From Thermus sp. LT1-2-5 (lineage in GTDB: Bacteria; Deinococcota; Deinococci; Deinococcales; Thermaceae), in NCBI RefSeq assembly GCF_040363165.1, contig NZ_BSRG01000002.1, positions 248,001-312,000 on the forward strand: DNA of 64,000 bases, read 5' to 3'. A program made the translations under genes and the position numbers. Within the stretch, counting starts at the first letter, position 1; each line of letters starts with the position of its first letter. Under the pieces are notes generated by a model. It saw only the letters and a list, made by a program, of their open reading frames with translations, had not been told where the DNA came from and searched no databases. Positions 44,204 through 52,152 of the stretch are shown here, one piece after another.

Positions 44204-44536
44204 CTAGACGTTGAAGCCGAACATGCGCATCATGCGCTTTCCCTCCTCCGTCATGCGGGCCGGGGTCCAGGGCGGGGTCCAGACGAACTCCACGTTCACC
44301 CCCTGCACCCCAGGTAGGCGCATGACCGCCATCTCCGCATCCGCCTTCACCACGTCCTGGGCGGGGCAGCCGATAGCGGTGAGGGTCATGGTGATGTCCA
44401 CCACGCCGTTTTCGTGGATCTCCACGTCGTAGACGAGGCCCAGGTCCACGATGTTCACCGGGATCTCGGGATCGTAGACCACCTTGAGGGCCTCGAGGAC
44501 CTGCTCCTTGGTGGGCAACGTGGCCTCGGTTTCCAT
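44204..44536 (-). CDS. MIP18/SufT-like Fe-S assembly factor (DUF59)
   Basis: A 110-residue DUF59 protein: EALKVVYDPEIPVNIVDLGLVYDVEI, then MTLTAIGCPAQDVVKADAEMAVMRLPGV with the conserved Cys, and VEFVWTPPWTPARMTEEGKRMM. Members assist Fe-S cluster insertion (SufT/MIP18) or phenylacetate degradation (PaaD). No other suf or paa genes adjoin, so SufT-like is favoured. Start METEATLPTK is chosen because TATACT lies 7 nt upstream; a longer reading would enter the riboswitch region. Confidence 0.85.
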   Translation of the reverse strand: METEATLPTKEQVLEALKVVYDPEIPVNIVDLGLVYDVEIHENGVVDITMTLTAIGCPAQDVVKADAEMAVMRLPGVQGVNVEFVWTPPWTPARMTEEGKRMMRMFGFNV

Positions 44537-44543
44537 GCCCTTC

Positions 44544-44549
44544 AGTATA
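44544..44549 (-). promoter_or_regulatory. -10 (TATACT) of the DUF59 gene
   Basis: Minus-strand TATACT, 7 nt before the ATG; leaderless spacing. Divergent from the TATAAT of terC 25 bases away. Confidence 0.5.
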
Positions 44550-44574
44550 CTCGGAAAACCCCAGCGCCTTTTGC

Positions 44575-44580
44575 TATAAT
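44575..44580 (+). promoter_or_regulatory. -10 (TATAAT) of the terC riboswitch transcript
   Basis: Consensus TATAAT immediately before the manganese riboswitch; expected initiation near 44587. No strong -35. Confidence 0.7.
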
Positions 44581-44585
44581 GCCCC

Positions 44586-44691
44586 CGGTTGGGGAGTAGC
44601 CCCAAGCCGGCACCCCGTCAAGACGGGCCCATGGCCCCGGGGGCCGGGGGCAAGAAGCCCGGGCAAGACCACCGCTTCGTGCGGTGGTCTT
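44586..44691 (+). promoter_or_regulatory. yybP-ykoY manganese riboswitch
   Basis: The aptamer shows the family hallmarks GGGGAGTAGC (44591-44600) and GGGCAAGACC (44661-44670) flanking GC-rich helices, directly downstream of a TATAAT and upstream of a TerC-family gene, the classic partner. The 3' conserved CAAGACC forms the left arm of a terminator (44665-44675 with 44681-44691). Manganese binding is therefore expected to hold CAAGACC in the aptamer and prevent termination. Confidence 0.9.
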
Positions 44692-44696
44692 TCTTT
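44665..44696 (+). terminator. Riboswitch expression-platform terminator
   Basis: AAGACCACCGC (44665-44675), TTCGT loop, GCGGTGGTCTT (44681-44691), 11 pairs, followed by TCTTT. The arms share bases with the aptamer. Confidence 0.88.
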
Positions 44697-44709
44697 GTGG
44701 AGGTGAAGC

Positions 44710-45405
44710 ATGGAGGCCAGCGTCCTTTCGGTGATCCTCATCCTGGTGGCCCTGGAGGTGATCCTCTCCGCGGACAACGCCTTGATCCTCGGGGTTATGG
44801 TCCAGAAACTGCCCGTCCACCTCAGGCGGAAGGCCCTCTTCTACGGCATCCTGGGCGCCTACGTCCTAAGGGGTCTCGCCCTCCTCTTCGCTGCCCTGGT
44901 CATCAAGCTCTGGTGGGTGCAGGTTCTTGGAGCCCTTTACCTCCTCTACATCGCCCTCAAGCACTTTCTCAAGCCCGAGGAAGCCCAGGCCCCGCCCCCC
45001 CTAGAGGTGAGCGCCGCCCACTTCTGGAAGGTGGTGGCCCAGGTGGAGCTCATGGACTTGGCCTTCGCCGTGGACTCGGTGCTGGTGGCCGTGGCCCTTT
45101 CCGACAAGCTCTGGGTCATCTACACTGGGGTCTTCTTAGGCATCTTGGCCCTTAGGATGTTGGCCAGCCTGGTGGTGACCCTCCTGGACCGCTACCCCCG
45201 GTTCAAGCACCTAGCCTACGTGGTGGTGGGCCTCGCCGGGGTGAAGCTCCTCCTAGGCGGCTGGGACAAGCTGGCCAAGGAAACCCTCCACCGCCCCGAG
45301 CTGGCCTTGGGCCTGGACAAAGAAGCCTTTAGCCTCCTCATCCTGGGCGTCCTCCTTCTGGGAAGCCTCTGGGCCCTGCGGAAACCCGCGGAGCGCGCCG
45401 CCTAA
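44710..45405 (+). CDS. TerC-family membrane protein, probable manganese exporter
   Basis: A 231-residue TerC (Alx/YkoY) protein with about seven helices. Signature EVILSADNALILGVMV near residue 17 and VELMDLAFAVDSVLVAVAL near 113 contain the conserved acidic residues in the membrane. Relatives export Mn2+ or load it on secreted enzymes. Its control by a manganese riboswitch supports Mn efflux. Followed one base later by a DedA gene. Confidence 0.9.
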   Translation: MEASVLSVILILVALEVILSADNALILGVMVQKLPVHLRRKALFYGILGAYVLRGLALLFAALVIKLWWVQVLGALYLLYIALKHFLKPEEAQAPPPLEVSAAHFWKVVAQVELMDLAFAVDSVLVAVALSDKLWVIYTGVFLGILALRMLASLVVTLLDRYPRFKHLAYVVVGLAGVKLLLGGWDKLAKETLHRPELALGLDKEAFSLLILGVLLLGSLWALRKPAERAA

Positions 45406-45406
45406 G

Positions 45407-45925
45407 ATGTGGGCTTACCTCGCCCCCACCCTGGTCCTCTTCCTGGAAGTGGGCTTTCCCTTTGGCCTCTTCGTTCCCGGGGGCGATACCCTCCTCCTGG
45501 CCCTAGGGGCGCTGGCGGGGGAAGGGCAGCTCAGGCTCTTTCCCCTCCTCCCCCTTCTCTTCCTGGGAAGCCTTTTGGGCCACGGGGTGGGCTACGCCCT
45601 GGGGCGGGTCCTAGGTAAAAGGGTACAGGAGCGGCTTCCCCAGGAGCTCCTGGCCCGCACCCGGCGCATCCTACACCGCTTCGGCCCCACGGCCCTCCTC
45701 CTCGCCCCCTTCGTGCCCGGAGTGCGCACCGCCTTACCCTTCCTTATGGGCACCTTGGGCTTTCCCCTACCCCGCTACCTTTTCCTTTCCGCCTTGGGAA
45801 GCCTCCTTTGGACCCACGGCCTGGTGCTTTTCGCTTACTTCCTGGGGCAAAAGGTCTCCCCTTGGCTCCTCTGGCCAGCCCTAATCCTCCTGGCCCTCCT
45901 ACCCCTCTTGCGCCGAGGGCGCTAA
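45407..45925 (+). CDS. DedA-family membrane protein
   Basis: A 172-residue DedA/SNARE-associated protein. LEVGFPFGLFVPGGDTLLLALGALAG and LAPFVPGVRTALPFLMGTLGFPLPRYLFLSALGSLLWT are the family signatures; the Arg in FVPGVRT is conserved. DedA proteins are undecaprenyl-phosphate or phospholipid flippases/transporters. One base after terC, so likely under the same manganese riboswitch. Four-base overlap with the converging sbtB. Confidence 0.85.
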   Translation: MWAYLAPTLVLFLEVGFPFGLFVPGGDTLLLALGALAGEGQLRLFPLLPLLFLGSLLGHGVGYALGRVLGKRVQERLPQELLARTRRILHRFGPTALLLAPFVPGVRTALPFLMGTLGFPLPRYLFLSALGSLLWTHGLVLFAYFLGQKVSPWLLWPALILLALLPLLRRGR

Positions 45926-46233
45926 ACGTACTTCTCCCCTCGCACCACAAAAACGTTTTCCACGTAGGCGATGACGGCGTAGTGGGGGAAGTACACTTCC
46001 TGAAGTCGCTCCAATATCTTCAGGGCCACCTCCTCGCTCACGATGGTCTCCAGGCGGATGTTCTGCCCCTCCCAGTCCACGCTCCGCATCCCGCGAGAAC
46101 CTTCCCCACGGGCGGGAACGATGGTGTAGCCCTTAGCGCCAAGCCGCTTGATCTCCTCTACCAGCTTTCTCTCCAAGAGGCTTTCCGCCACGATGGTCAC
46201 CAGCTTCAAGGGCACCAGGTTCACCGGCCTCAC
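45922..46233 (-). CDS. sbtB: PII-like regulator SbtB
   Basis: A 103-residue PII-superfamily protein: VPLKLVTIVAESLLERKLVEEIKRLGAKGYTIV, the T-loop region PARGEGSRGMRSVDWEGQNIRL and the C-terminal YFPHYAVIAYVENVFVVRG. Beside sbtA it is expected to bind adenine nucleotides and gate the transporter. It ends RGEKYV and lacks the C-terminal Cys-containing loop found in many cyanobacterial SbtB proteins. GTG start overlaps the sbtA stop (GTGA). Confidence 0.85.
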   Translation of the reverse strand: MRPVNLVPLKLVTIVAESLLERKLVEEIKRLGAKGYTIVPARGEGSRGMRSVDWEGQNIRLETIVSEEVALKILERLQEVYFPHYAVIAYVENVFVVRGEKYV

Positions 46234-47186
46234 CCCCCAATCGCCTTGGCCACGGCGTGGTAGATAGGTATCCCCAGGATCAGGTTAAAGGGGAAGGTGA
46301 CGGCGAGGCTCGCCGTGAGGTACAAACTGGGGTTCGCCTCAGGTAAGGCGATGCGCACGGCAGCAGGGGCGGCGATGTAGCTGGCGCTGGCGCTCATGGC
46401 CCCAAGCACCGCAGCGCCCCCTACGCTAAGCCCAGCTTTCAGGCCCAGGTAGACTCCTAAAATCCCGTGGAAAAGGGCTAGGCCCACACCGAAGAGGAGC
46501 AACCTAAACCCCAACTGACGAAGTACGGAAAGCCTCGAGGCCGCCACCATCCCCAAGTCCAGGAGAAAGAGAGTGAGAACTCCCTGAAATGGATCCACAA
46601 AGAAGGGTTTAACCCGTTCCATCCCCGCCTCCCCCGAAAGAAGGCCAATCAAGAGCCCTCCCAGCATCAAGACCACGCTTTTTCCGGTCAAGACCTCGTG
46701 CAGCGCTTCGGAAAGCCGGCCGCTCTGCCGTTTGCCTAGGAGGAGGGCCACTACGATCCCCGGCACCTCCAACAGGGCCACCAGGGTGGGCATAAAACCT
46801 TCCGCAGCGTGCCCCACAGTTTGGACGAAGGTGAGGGCGGCGAGGAAGGTCACGGCGGAAACCGAGCCGTAGTGGGCGGCCAAAGCGGCAGCGTCGGATC
46901 GGCCCACCTTTAGGAAACGCCGGGCGAGGAAATAGGCGGGAAAAGGCCTAAAAAGACCCAGAACGAGGGTGAAAAGGGCCGGGAGGAACACCAAGGCCAA
47001 AGGCGTGTGGGCGAGCTCTACCCCCCCCTTAAAGCCGATCGCAAAGAGGAGATAGATGGAAATGGCGGTGTAGAGGGCCTCGGGAAAGGCGAGGTCGCTC
47101 TTAAGAAGCCGGGCCGCCATCCCCAAAAAGTAAGCCAAAACCATGGGAGAAAGAAGGTTGAGCTTTAGGAGTTCCAAAGCGTCCAT
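46230..47186 (-). CDS. sbtA: Sodium-dependent bicarbonate transporter SbtA family
   Basis: A 318-residue membrane protein with about ten helices in two inverted halves. [58 protein letters not shown] and [40 protein letters not shown] match SbtA. In cyanobacteria it concentrates bicarbonate; in Thermus it may supply carboxylases. Divergent from purE with 47 bases between starts. Confidence 0.88.
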   Translation of the reverse strand: MDALELLKLNLLSPMVLAYFLGMAARLLKSDLAFPEALYTAISIYLLFAIGFKGGVELAHTPLALVFLPALFTLVLGLFRPFPAYFLARRFLKVGRSDAAALAAHYGSVSAVTFLAALTFVQTVGHAAEGFMPTLVALLEVPGIVVALLLGKRQSGRLSEALHEVLTGKSVVLMLGGLLIGLLSGEAGMERVKPFFVDPFQGVLTLFLLDLGMVAASRLSVLRQLGFRLLLFGVGLALFHGILGVYLGLKAGLSVGGAAVLGAMSASASYIAAPAAVRIALPEANPSLYLTASLAVTFPFNLILGIPIYHAVAKAIGG

Positions 47187-47219
47187 ACCCCCAAGCTTTA
47201 CTACGGGAAAAAGGGCTTT

Positions 47220-47225
47220 TACAAT
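47220..47225 (+). promoter_or_regulatory. -10 (TACAAT) of purE-purK
   Basis: TACAAT, then 8 nt and the ATG at 47234; near-leaderless. No PurR- or riboswitch-like element is visible in the short spacer. Confidence 0.5.
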
Positions 47226-47233
47226 CCGGTACG

Positions 47234-47728
47234 ATGGCGCCTTTGGTAGGTCTCATCATGGGCTCCCGCTCCGACTGGGAAACCCTGCGCCACGCCGCGG
47301 AGACCTTAGACGCCCTGGGCATCCCCTACGAGGTGCAGGTGGTCTCCGCCCACCGCACCCCGGACCTCATGGCGGAGTACGCCAAGGCCGCCGAGGCGAG
47401 GGGCATCCAGGTGATCATCGCCGGGGCGGGGGGAGCGGCCCACCTGCCTGGGATGACCGCGGCCCACACCGCCCTGCCCGTTCTGGGGGTGCCGGTGGAA
47501 AGCCAAGCCCTACGGGGCCTAGACTCCCTTCTCTCCATCGTCCAGATGCCCGCAGGCGTTCCCGTGGGCACCCTGGCCATTGGCCGGGCGGGGGCGGTGA
47601 ACGCCGCTTTGCTGGCCGCTAGCATCCTCGGCCTCAAGTACCCCGAGGTGATGGCGCGGCTCAAGGCCTACCGGAAGGCCCAAACCGAGGCCGTCCTGGC
47701 CCACCCCGACCCCCGGGAGGCAGGATGA
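47234..47728 (+). CDS. purE: N5-carboxyaminoimidazole ribonucleotide mutase
   Basis: A 164-residue class I PurE converting N5-CAIR to CAIR in purine synthesis. [39 protein letters not shown] and [28 protein letters not shown] are diagnostic, including the catalytic His in SAHRTP. Coupled to purK by ATGA overlap, the usual two-step unit. The neighbouring bicarbonate transporter could supply the HCO3- used by PurK (inference). Confidence 0.96.
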   Translation: MAPLVGLIMGSRSDWETLRHAAETLDALGIPYEVQVVSAHRTPDLMAEYAKAAEARGIQVIIAGAGGAAHLPGMTAAHTALPVLGVPVESQALRGLDSLLSIVQMPAGVPVGTLAIGRAGAVNAALLAASILGLKYPEVMARLKAYRKAQTEAVLAHPDPREAG

Positions 47729-48825
47729 GGGTGGGCGTTTTGGGCGGGGGGCAGCTGGGGCGGATGCTGGCCCTGGCGGGCTACCCCTTGGGGCTTTCCT
47801 TCCGTTTCCTGGACCCTTCCCTCGAGGCCTGCGCCGGGCAGGTGGGGGAGCTTTGCGTGGGGGACTTTGCCGACCTCGAGGCCCTTTCCCGCTTCGCCCA
47901 GGGCCTAAGCCTCGTCACCTACGAGTTCGAAAACGTCCCGGTGGAGGCGGCTTTGCACCTGGCCGAAAGGCTTCCCGTCTTCCCTCCCCCCAAGGCCCTG
48001 GAGGTGGCCCAAGACCGCCTCCGGGAAAAGGCCTTCATGGCTGGCCTTGGCGTCCCCACCCCTCCCTTTTACCCCGTGGACGGGGTGGAGGACCTAGAGG
48101 TGGGCCTCAGCCAGGTGGGCCTCCCCGCCCTCCTCAAGACCCGCCGCGGGGGCTACGACGGCAAGGGGCAGGCCCTGGTGCGCACGGAGGAGGAGGCCCT
48201 GGAAGCCCTGCGCACCCTGGGGGGCCAGGGGCTCCTCCTGGAGGGTTTCGTCCCCTTTGACCGGGAGGTTTCCCTCCTCGCCGTGCGGGGGCGGGACGGG
48301 TCCATGGCCTTCTATCCCCTGGTGGAAAACCGCCACCACGGGGGCATCCTCCGCCTCTCCTTAGCCCCCGCCCCCGGCCTCACGGAGGCCCTGCAGAAGA
48401 AGGCGGAAGCCTACGCCAAGGAAGCCCTTTTGGCCCTGGACTACGTGGGCGTCTTGGCCCTGGAGCTTTTCCAGGTGGGAGAGGAGCTCCTTTTCAACGA
48501 AATGGCCCCCCGGGTCCACAACTCCGGCCACTGGACCCTGGAAGGGGCGGAAACCAGCCAGTTCCAAAACCACCTTCGGGCCATCCTGGGCCTCCCCCTG
48601 GGGAGCACCGCCCCCCGGGGGGTGAGCGCCATGGTGAACCTCATCGGCCACGAGCCCGACTTCGCCCAGGTCCTGAAGGTGGAGGGCGCCCACCTCCACT
48701 GGTACGGCAAAGGGGTGCGTCCGGGGCGCAAGGTGGGGCACATCACCCTGCGGAAAGACTCCTGGGAAGCCCTAAACCCCCTCCTGCCCCAGCTTTTGCG
48801 CCTGGCGCAAAGCCCTCCGGTATAA
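47725..48825 (+). CDS. purK: N5-carboxyaminoimidazole ribonucleotide synthase
   Basis: A 366-residue ATP-grasp enzyme making N5-CAIR from AIR, ATP and bicarbonate. [16 protein letters not shown] opens it; [17 protein letters not shown] and [32 protein letters not shown] are conserved active-site segments. The TAA stop forms part of the TATAAT of the next gene, and its last codons contain a perfect 17-bp palindrome. Confidence 0.96.
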   Translation: MRVGVLGGGQLGRMLALAGYPLGLSFRFLDPSLEACAGQVGELCVGDFADLEALSRFAQGLSLVTYEFENVPVEAALHLAERLPVFPPPKALEVAQDRLREKAFMAGLGVPTPPFYPVDGVEDLEVGLSQVGLPALLKTRRGGYDGKGQALVRTEEEALEALRTLGGQGLLLEGFVPFDREVSLLAVRGRDGSMAFYPLVENRHHGGILRLSLAPAPGLTEALQKKAEAYAKEALLALDYVGVLALELFQVGEELLFNEMAPRVHNSGHWTLEGAETSQFQNHLRAILGLPLGSTAPRGVSAMVNLIGHEPDFAQVLKVEGAHLHWYGKGVRPGRKVGHITLRKDSWEALNPLLPQLLRLAQSPPV

Positions 48826-48833
48826 TCCGGAGG
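48795..48833 (+). promoter_or_regulatory. Promoter and two inverted repeats before the PaaK-like gene
   Basis: TATAAT (48821-48826) sits as the loop of a perfect repeat CCTCCGG/CCGGAGG (48814-48820, 48827-48833). TTTGCGCC-T-GGCGCAAA (48795-48811) covers the place of the -35. Together they look like an operator region. The ATG at 48847 has AAAGGAGG. Confidence 0.5.
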
Positions 48834-48846
48834 CAAAGGAGGCGAA

Positions 48847-49977
48847 ATGGAGCGGACAAAGCGCCTGAGGGAGGTCATCCGCGCGGCCAAGGCCCACCCC
48901 GTTTATCGGGAAAAGCTCAAGGACGTGGACCCCGAGGAGGTTTCCCTCGAGAACCTTTCCTCCTTGCCCCTCACCACGAGGGAGGAGTGGGTGGCCTACC
49001 TCAAGGAAAACCCCACCCCCCCGGAAGGGGCGAGGCTGATGCACCTCACCCCAAGCCCCCTCATGGGCTGGATGCCGGAGTACCTCTCGGAGGAGGACCT
49101 CCGCTACCAGGCGGAAGCCCTGGCCGCCCACTACCGGCGGCTTGGCCTTGTGGGCAAGCGGGTTTTGGTGGCCTTCAGCTACCACGTCTTCGCCGGGGGG
49201 TGGCTCTTCCACGAGGCGTTGCTCCTGGCGGGGAACCTGGTCTTCCCCCACGGCCCCGGGGAGGCGGCCCGCATCGCCGAGCTGAGCCCCCAGTTTGACG
49301 TCCTGGTCACCAACCCCTCCTTCGCCCTCAAGGTGGGCCAAGCGGGCGGGCGGTTCGGCCTGCTCCTGGCTGGGGGGGAGCCGTTCACCTCGGTGCCCGG
49401 CTTCCGGGAGAGGGTGGAGGCCCTCCTGGGCGGCACGGCCCTGGACGCCTACGGCACCAGCGAGCTAGGCATCGTGGCTGGGGAAAGCCTGGCCAAGGAC
49501 GGGCTATGGGAGATCCCCGAGATGGCTGTCCTCGAGGTCCTGGACCCGGAAACCCTAAGGCCCGTGGCGGACGGGGAGAAGGGGGAGCTCGTGGTCACCG
49601 CCCTAAGCCGCACCCTCATGCCCATGGTGCGCTTCCGCACCGGGGACCTGGCCCTGGCCGAGCGCCGGGAAGGGCTTACCGTGCTCCCCCGCGGGGTCTT
49701 CGGCCGCACGGACCAGATGGTGAAGGTGAAGGGGGTGAAGCTTTACCCCACGGAACTCGCCCCCATCCTGGCCGGCTTCGGCCTGGACCCCAAGGGCTTC
49801 CAGGTGGTGGTGGAACGGAAGCTGGAGGGCACGGACAAGTTGGTGCTCCGCCTGAAGGCGGAAAAGGTGCCTCCCGGGCTTTACGAGGCCATCCAAAAGG
49901 CCACGGGGCTTAGGCTAGACGAGGTGGAGCTGGTGGGCGAGCTGGAGGGGGGTCTGGTGCTGGACCGCCGCTTCTAG
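48847..49977 (+). CDS. PaaK-like AMP-forming acyl-CoA ligase
   Basis: A 376-residue adenylate-forming enzyme of the phenylacetate-CoA ligase type, shorter than classical PaaK (about 430-440). LDAYGTSELGIVAGES (A5-type), GELVVTALSRTLMPMVRFRTGDLA and GRTDQMVKVKGVKLYPTELAPIL are recognisable, with the hinge and C-terminal lid present. The N-terminal P-loop (usually SSGTTGxP) is replaced by MHLTPSPLMGWMPEYL, so adenylation may be altered. Substrate unknown. Confidence 0.75.
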   Translation: MERTKRLREVIRAAKAHPVYREKLKDVDPEEVSLENLSSLPLTTREEWVAYLKENPTPPEGARLMHLTPSPLMGWMPEYLSEEDLRYQAEALAAHYRRLGLVGKRVLVAFSYHVFAGGWLFHEALLLAGNLVFPHGPGEAARIAELSPQFDVLVTNPSFALKVGQAGGRFGLLLAGGEPFTSVPGFRERVEALLGGTALDAYGTSELGIVAGESLAKDGLWEIPEMAVLEVLDPETLRPVADGEKGELVVTALSRTLMPMVRFRTGDLALAERREGLTVLPRGVFGRTDQMVKVKGVKLYPTELAPILAGFGLDPKGFQVVVERKLEGTDKLVLRLKAEKVPPGLYEAIQKATGLRLDEVELVGELEGGLVLDRRF

Positions 49978-50080
49978 CTCGTTAATCTCTTCTCATAACC
50001 CCGGGGTATACTTCCCCCAAAGCAACGGGGCCCTTGCGGTATAGTGAGGGCAAACCCTGTGCCTTGCGGAAGGAGGCAAG
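49978..50080 (+). promoter_or_regulatory. Upstream region of the PfkB kinase gene
   Basis: Two possible -10 boxes, TATACT (50007-50012) and TATAGT (50040-50045), neither with a good -35. CCTTGCGG is repeated at 50032-50039 and 50062-50069. The ATG at 50081 is preceded by GGAAGGAGGCAAG. Confidence 0.4.
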
Positions 50081-51001
50081 ATGCGGTTTTTCGTGCTGGG
50101 GGATGTTTCCGTTGACCTGCTTTTCTTTGTGGAGCGAATACCGGAACCCGGGGAGGAGGTGCCCTCGAGGCGGGCCCTGATGAAGCCAGGGGGGGCCGGG
50201 GGCACCCTGGCGGCCCAGCTGGCGAGCCTGGGCCACCGGGTGTACCTGGCGGGACGGGTGGGCCAGGACCCCTTCGCCGAGCTGGCCCTGAGCCGGGTGC
50301 GGGAAGTGGGGGTGGACCTCAGGCACCTCCAGGAAGACCCCGACCACACCACCAGCTCCGTCCTCATCCTGGTGGTGCCCGGCGGGGAAAGGGCCATGGT
50401 GAGCGCGGAAGGGGCAAGCCGCTACCTGGACCCCGCCCTCTTCAAGCCCCGTTACCTGGACAGCGCCGACGCCGTGGTCCTCTCCGCCTACGCCCTGGTG
50501 GGGGGGCCTTCCCGGAGCTACGCCGTGGAGGTCCTGGAGGCGGCGAGGAAGCGGGAGCTTCCCGTCTTCGCCGACCTGGGCACGGGGGCGGTGCGGGCGG
50601 CGGGGGCGGAGCTCCTAAAGTACCTGCGGGGCGTCACCTGGCTCCTCATGAACCAGACGGAGCTTTTGGCCCTCACCGGCGCCGCCTCCCTCTCCCAGGG
50701 GGTGGCCCGGCTCCGGCAAGAAGGCTTCCCACACCTGGTCATCAAGGTGGGGGCCATGGGCTCCATCGTGGTGACCCCGGAAGGGGAGGAGCTTTTAGAG
50801 CCCTTCCCCATAGAGGACATCGTGGACTCCACCGGGGCCGGGGACGCCTACACCGCCACCTTCGCCCACGCCCTCCTCGAGGGCCGAAGCCCTGTAGAGG
50901 CGGGGAGGCTCGCCAACCTGGCGGGGGCCCTGGCCGCCACGGGGCTTGGGGCCCAGGGCCGCCTCATCACCCTAGAGGACCTCAAAGTAGCGGCGGGCTA
51001 G
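50081..51001 (+). CDS. PfkB-family carbohydrate/nucleoside kinase
   Basis: A 306-residue ribokinase-fold kinase. The first signature is GGAGGTLAAQLASLGHRVYLAGRVGQDPF and the second, holding the catalytic Asp, is DIVDSTGAGDAYTATFAHALLEG. N-terminal MRFFVLGDVSVDLLFFVERIPEPGEE matches sugar kinases of the 2-keto-3-deoxygluconate/ribokinase type. Substrate not determined. The last 30 bases overlap hisH on the opposite strand. Confidence 0.85.
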   Translation: MRFFVLGDVSVDLLFFVERIPEPGEEVPSRRALMKPGGAGGTLAAQLASLGHRVYLAGRVGQDPFAELALSRVREVGVDLRHLQEDPDHTTSSVLILVVPGGERAMVSAEGASRYLDPALFKPRYLDSADAVVLSAYALVGGPSRSYAVEVLEAARKRELPVFADLGTGAVRAAGAELLKYLRGVTWLLMNQTELLALTGAASLSQGVARLRQEGFPHLVIKVGAMGSIVVTPEGEELLEPFPIEDIVDSTGAGDAYTATFAHALLEGRSPVEAGRLANLAGALAATGLGAQGRLITLEDLKVAAG

Positions 51002-51568
51002 GGCCAAAAAGGCCAAGCCCGCCCGCCCGCTCTTCTCGGGGTGGAACTGGGGGGCAAGGAGGTTTGCCTTCGCCAGGAGGGCGGTGAAGGGGGTCCCCTC
51101 GTACTCCCCCACCCCCAGGGCGTAAGGGTTGAGGGGGCCATAGTAGGAGTTGGCGAAGTAGAAGTGGCGGCCCGAAAGGCCGGCGAAAGGCCCCTCGAAG
51201 GTCAGGGCGTTCCAACCCATCTGCGGCACCCGCCCCTGGGGGAAGCGGCGCACCCACCCCGGCACCACCCCAAGCCCCCTCACCCCCGGCGCCTCCTCGC
51301 TCCCCTCGTAGAGGACCTGCATGCCCACGCAGATGCCGAGGAAGGGAAGCCCCCTTTCCAAATGGACCAGAACCCGCTCCAAGAAGCCGCTTCGGGCGAA
51401 GGCCCCCATCACCTGGCCGAAGTGCCCCTGGCCCGGGAGGACGAGAAGGCCCGCCTCCGGATAGGCCTTGGGGTCGGCGGAGACCGCCACGGCGAAGCCC
51501 GCCGCCTCCAGGGCCTTGGCGGCGCTCTTTAGGTTCCCCGAGCCGTAGTCGATGAGGAGGGCCCGCAC
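50972..51568 (-). CDS. hisH: Imidazole glycerol phosphate synthase, glutaminase subunit
   Basis: A 198-residue class I glutamine amidotransferase giving ammonia to HisF. Nucleophile Cys is in LGICVGMQVLYEGSEE, and His/Glu in APQFHPEKSG; LLIDYGSGNLKSAAKALEAAG is the HisH start. The hisF gene is not in the window. Its start overlaps the hisB stop by one base. Confidence 0.95.
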   Translation of the reverse strand: MRALLIDYGSGNLKSAAKALEAAGFAVAVSADPKAYPEAGLLVLPGQGHFGQVMGAFARSGFLERVLVHLERGLPFLGICVGMQVLYEGSEEAPGVRGLGVVPGWVRRFPQGRVPQMGWNALTFEGPFAGLSGRHFYFANSYYGPLNPYALGVGEYEGTPFTALLAKANLLAPQFHPEKSGRAGLAFLALARRYFEVL

Positions 51569-52152
51569 TAAAGCACCCCCTTGGTGCTAGGAAGCCCCTC
51601 CCCCATGAGGCGGGTGGCCCGGTGGAGGGCCCGGGCCAGGGCCTTGAAGCTCGCCTCCACCACGTGGTGGGCCTCCCGCCCCGCCAAAAGCCTCAGGTGG
51701 AGGGTGAGGCGCCCGTGGTTCACCAGGCCCCGCAGAAACTCCCGCAGGTGGTAGTGGTTCACCCCGCCCGCCGCCCCCACCACGGGCCAGGCCTCGGGGC
51801 GGTACTCCAGGTGGGGGCGGCCGGATAGGTCCACCACGCAAAGGACCAGGGTCTCGTCCAGGGGGGCGAAGGCCTCCCCGTAACGCTCCAGGCCCCTCCC
51901 CTCCCCCAAGGCCTCCTTGAGGGCCATGCCTAGGGCGATGCCCACGTCCTCCACCAGGTGGTGAACGTCCACCTCGAGGTCCCCCTTGGCCTCCACCTCC
52001 AGGAGGAAGCGCCCGTGCCGCTGGAGCTGGAGGAGCATGTGGTCCAAAAAGGGAAGCCCCGTGGCCACCTGGCCCCCCGGAGGACCGTCCAGCCCCAGGC
52101 GCAGGCGCACCCAGGTCTCCGCCGTGGCCCGCTCCACCAAGGCCTCACGCAT
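51568..52152 (-). CDS. hisB: Imidazoleglycerol-phosphate dehydratase
   Basis: A 194-residue monofunctional HisB (no phosphatase domain). Manganese-binding histidines are in FLDHMLLQLQRHG, VDVHHLVEDVGIALG, VNHYHLREFLRG and AHHVVEASFKALARAL. Start MREALVERATAETW is chosen since it fits the family N-terminus; it overlaps hisC by 8 bases. Confidence 0.95.
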   Translation of the reverse strand: MREALVERATAETWVRLRLGLDGPPGGQVATGLPFLDHMLLQLQRHGRFLLEVEAKGDLEVDVHHLVEDVGIALGMALKEALGEGRGLERYGEAFAPLDETLVLCVVDLSGRPHLEYRPEAWPVVGAAGGVNHYHLREFLRGLVNHGRLTLHLRLLAGREAHHVVEASFKALARALHRATRLMGEGLPSTKGVL

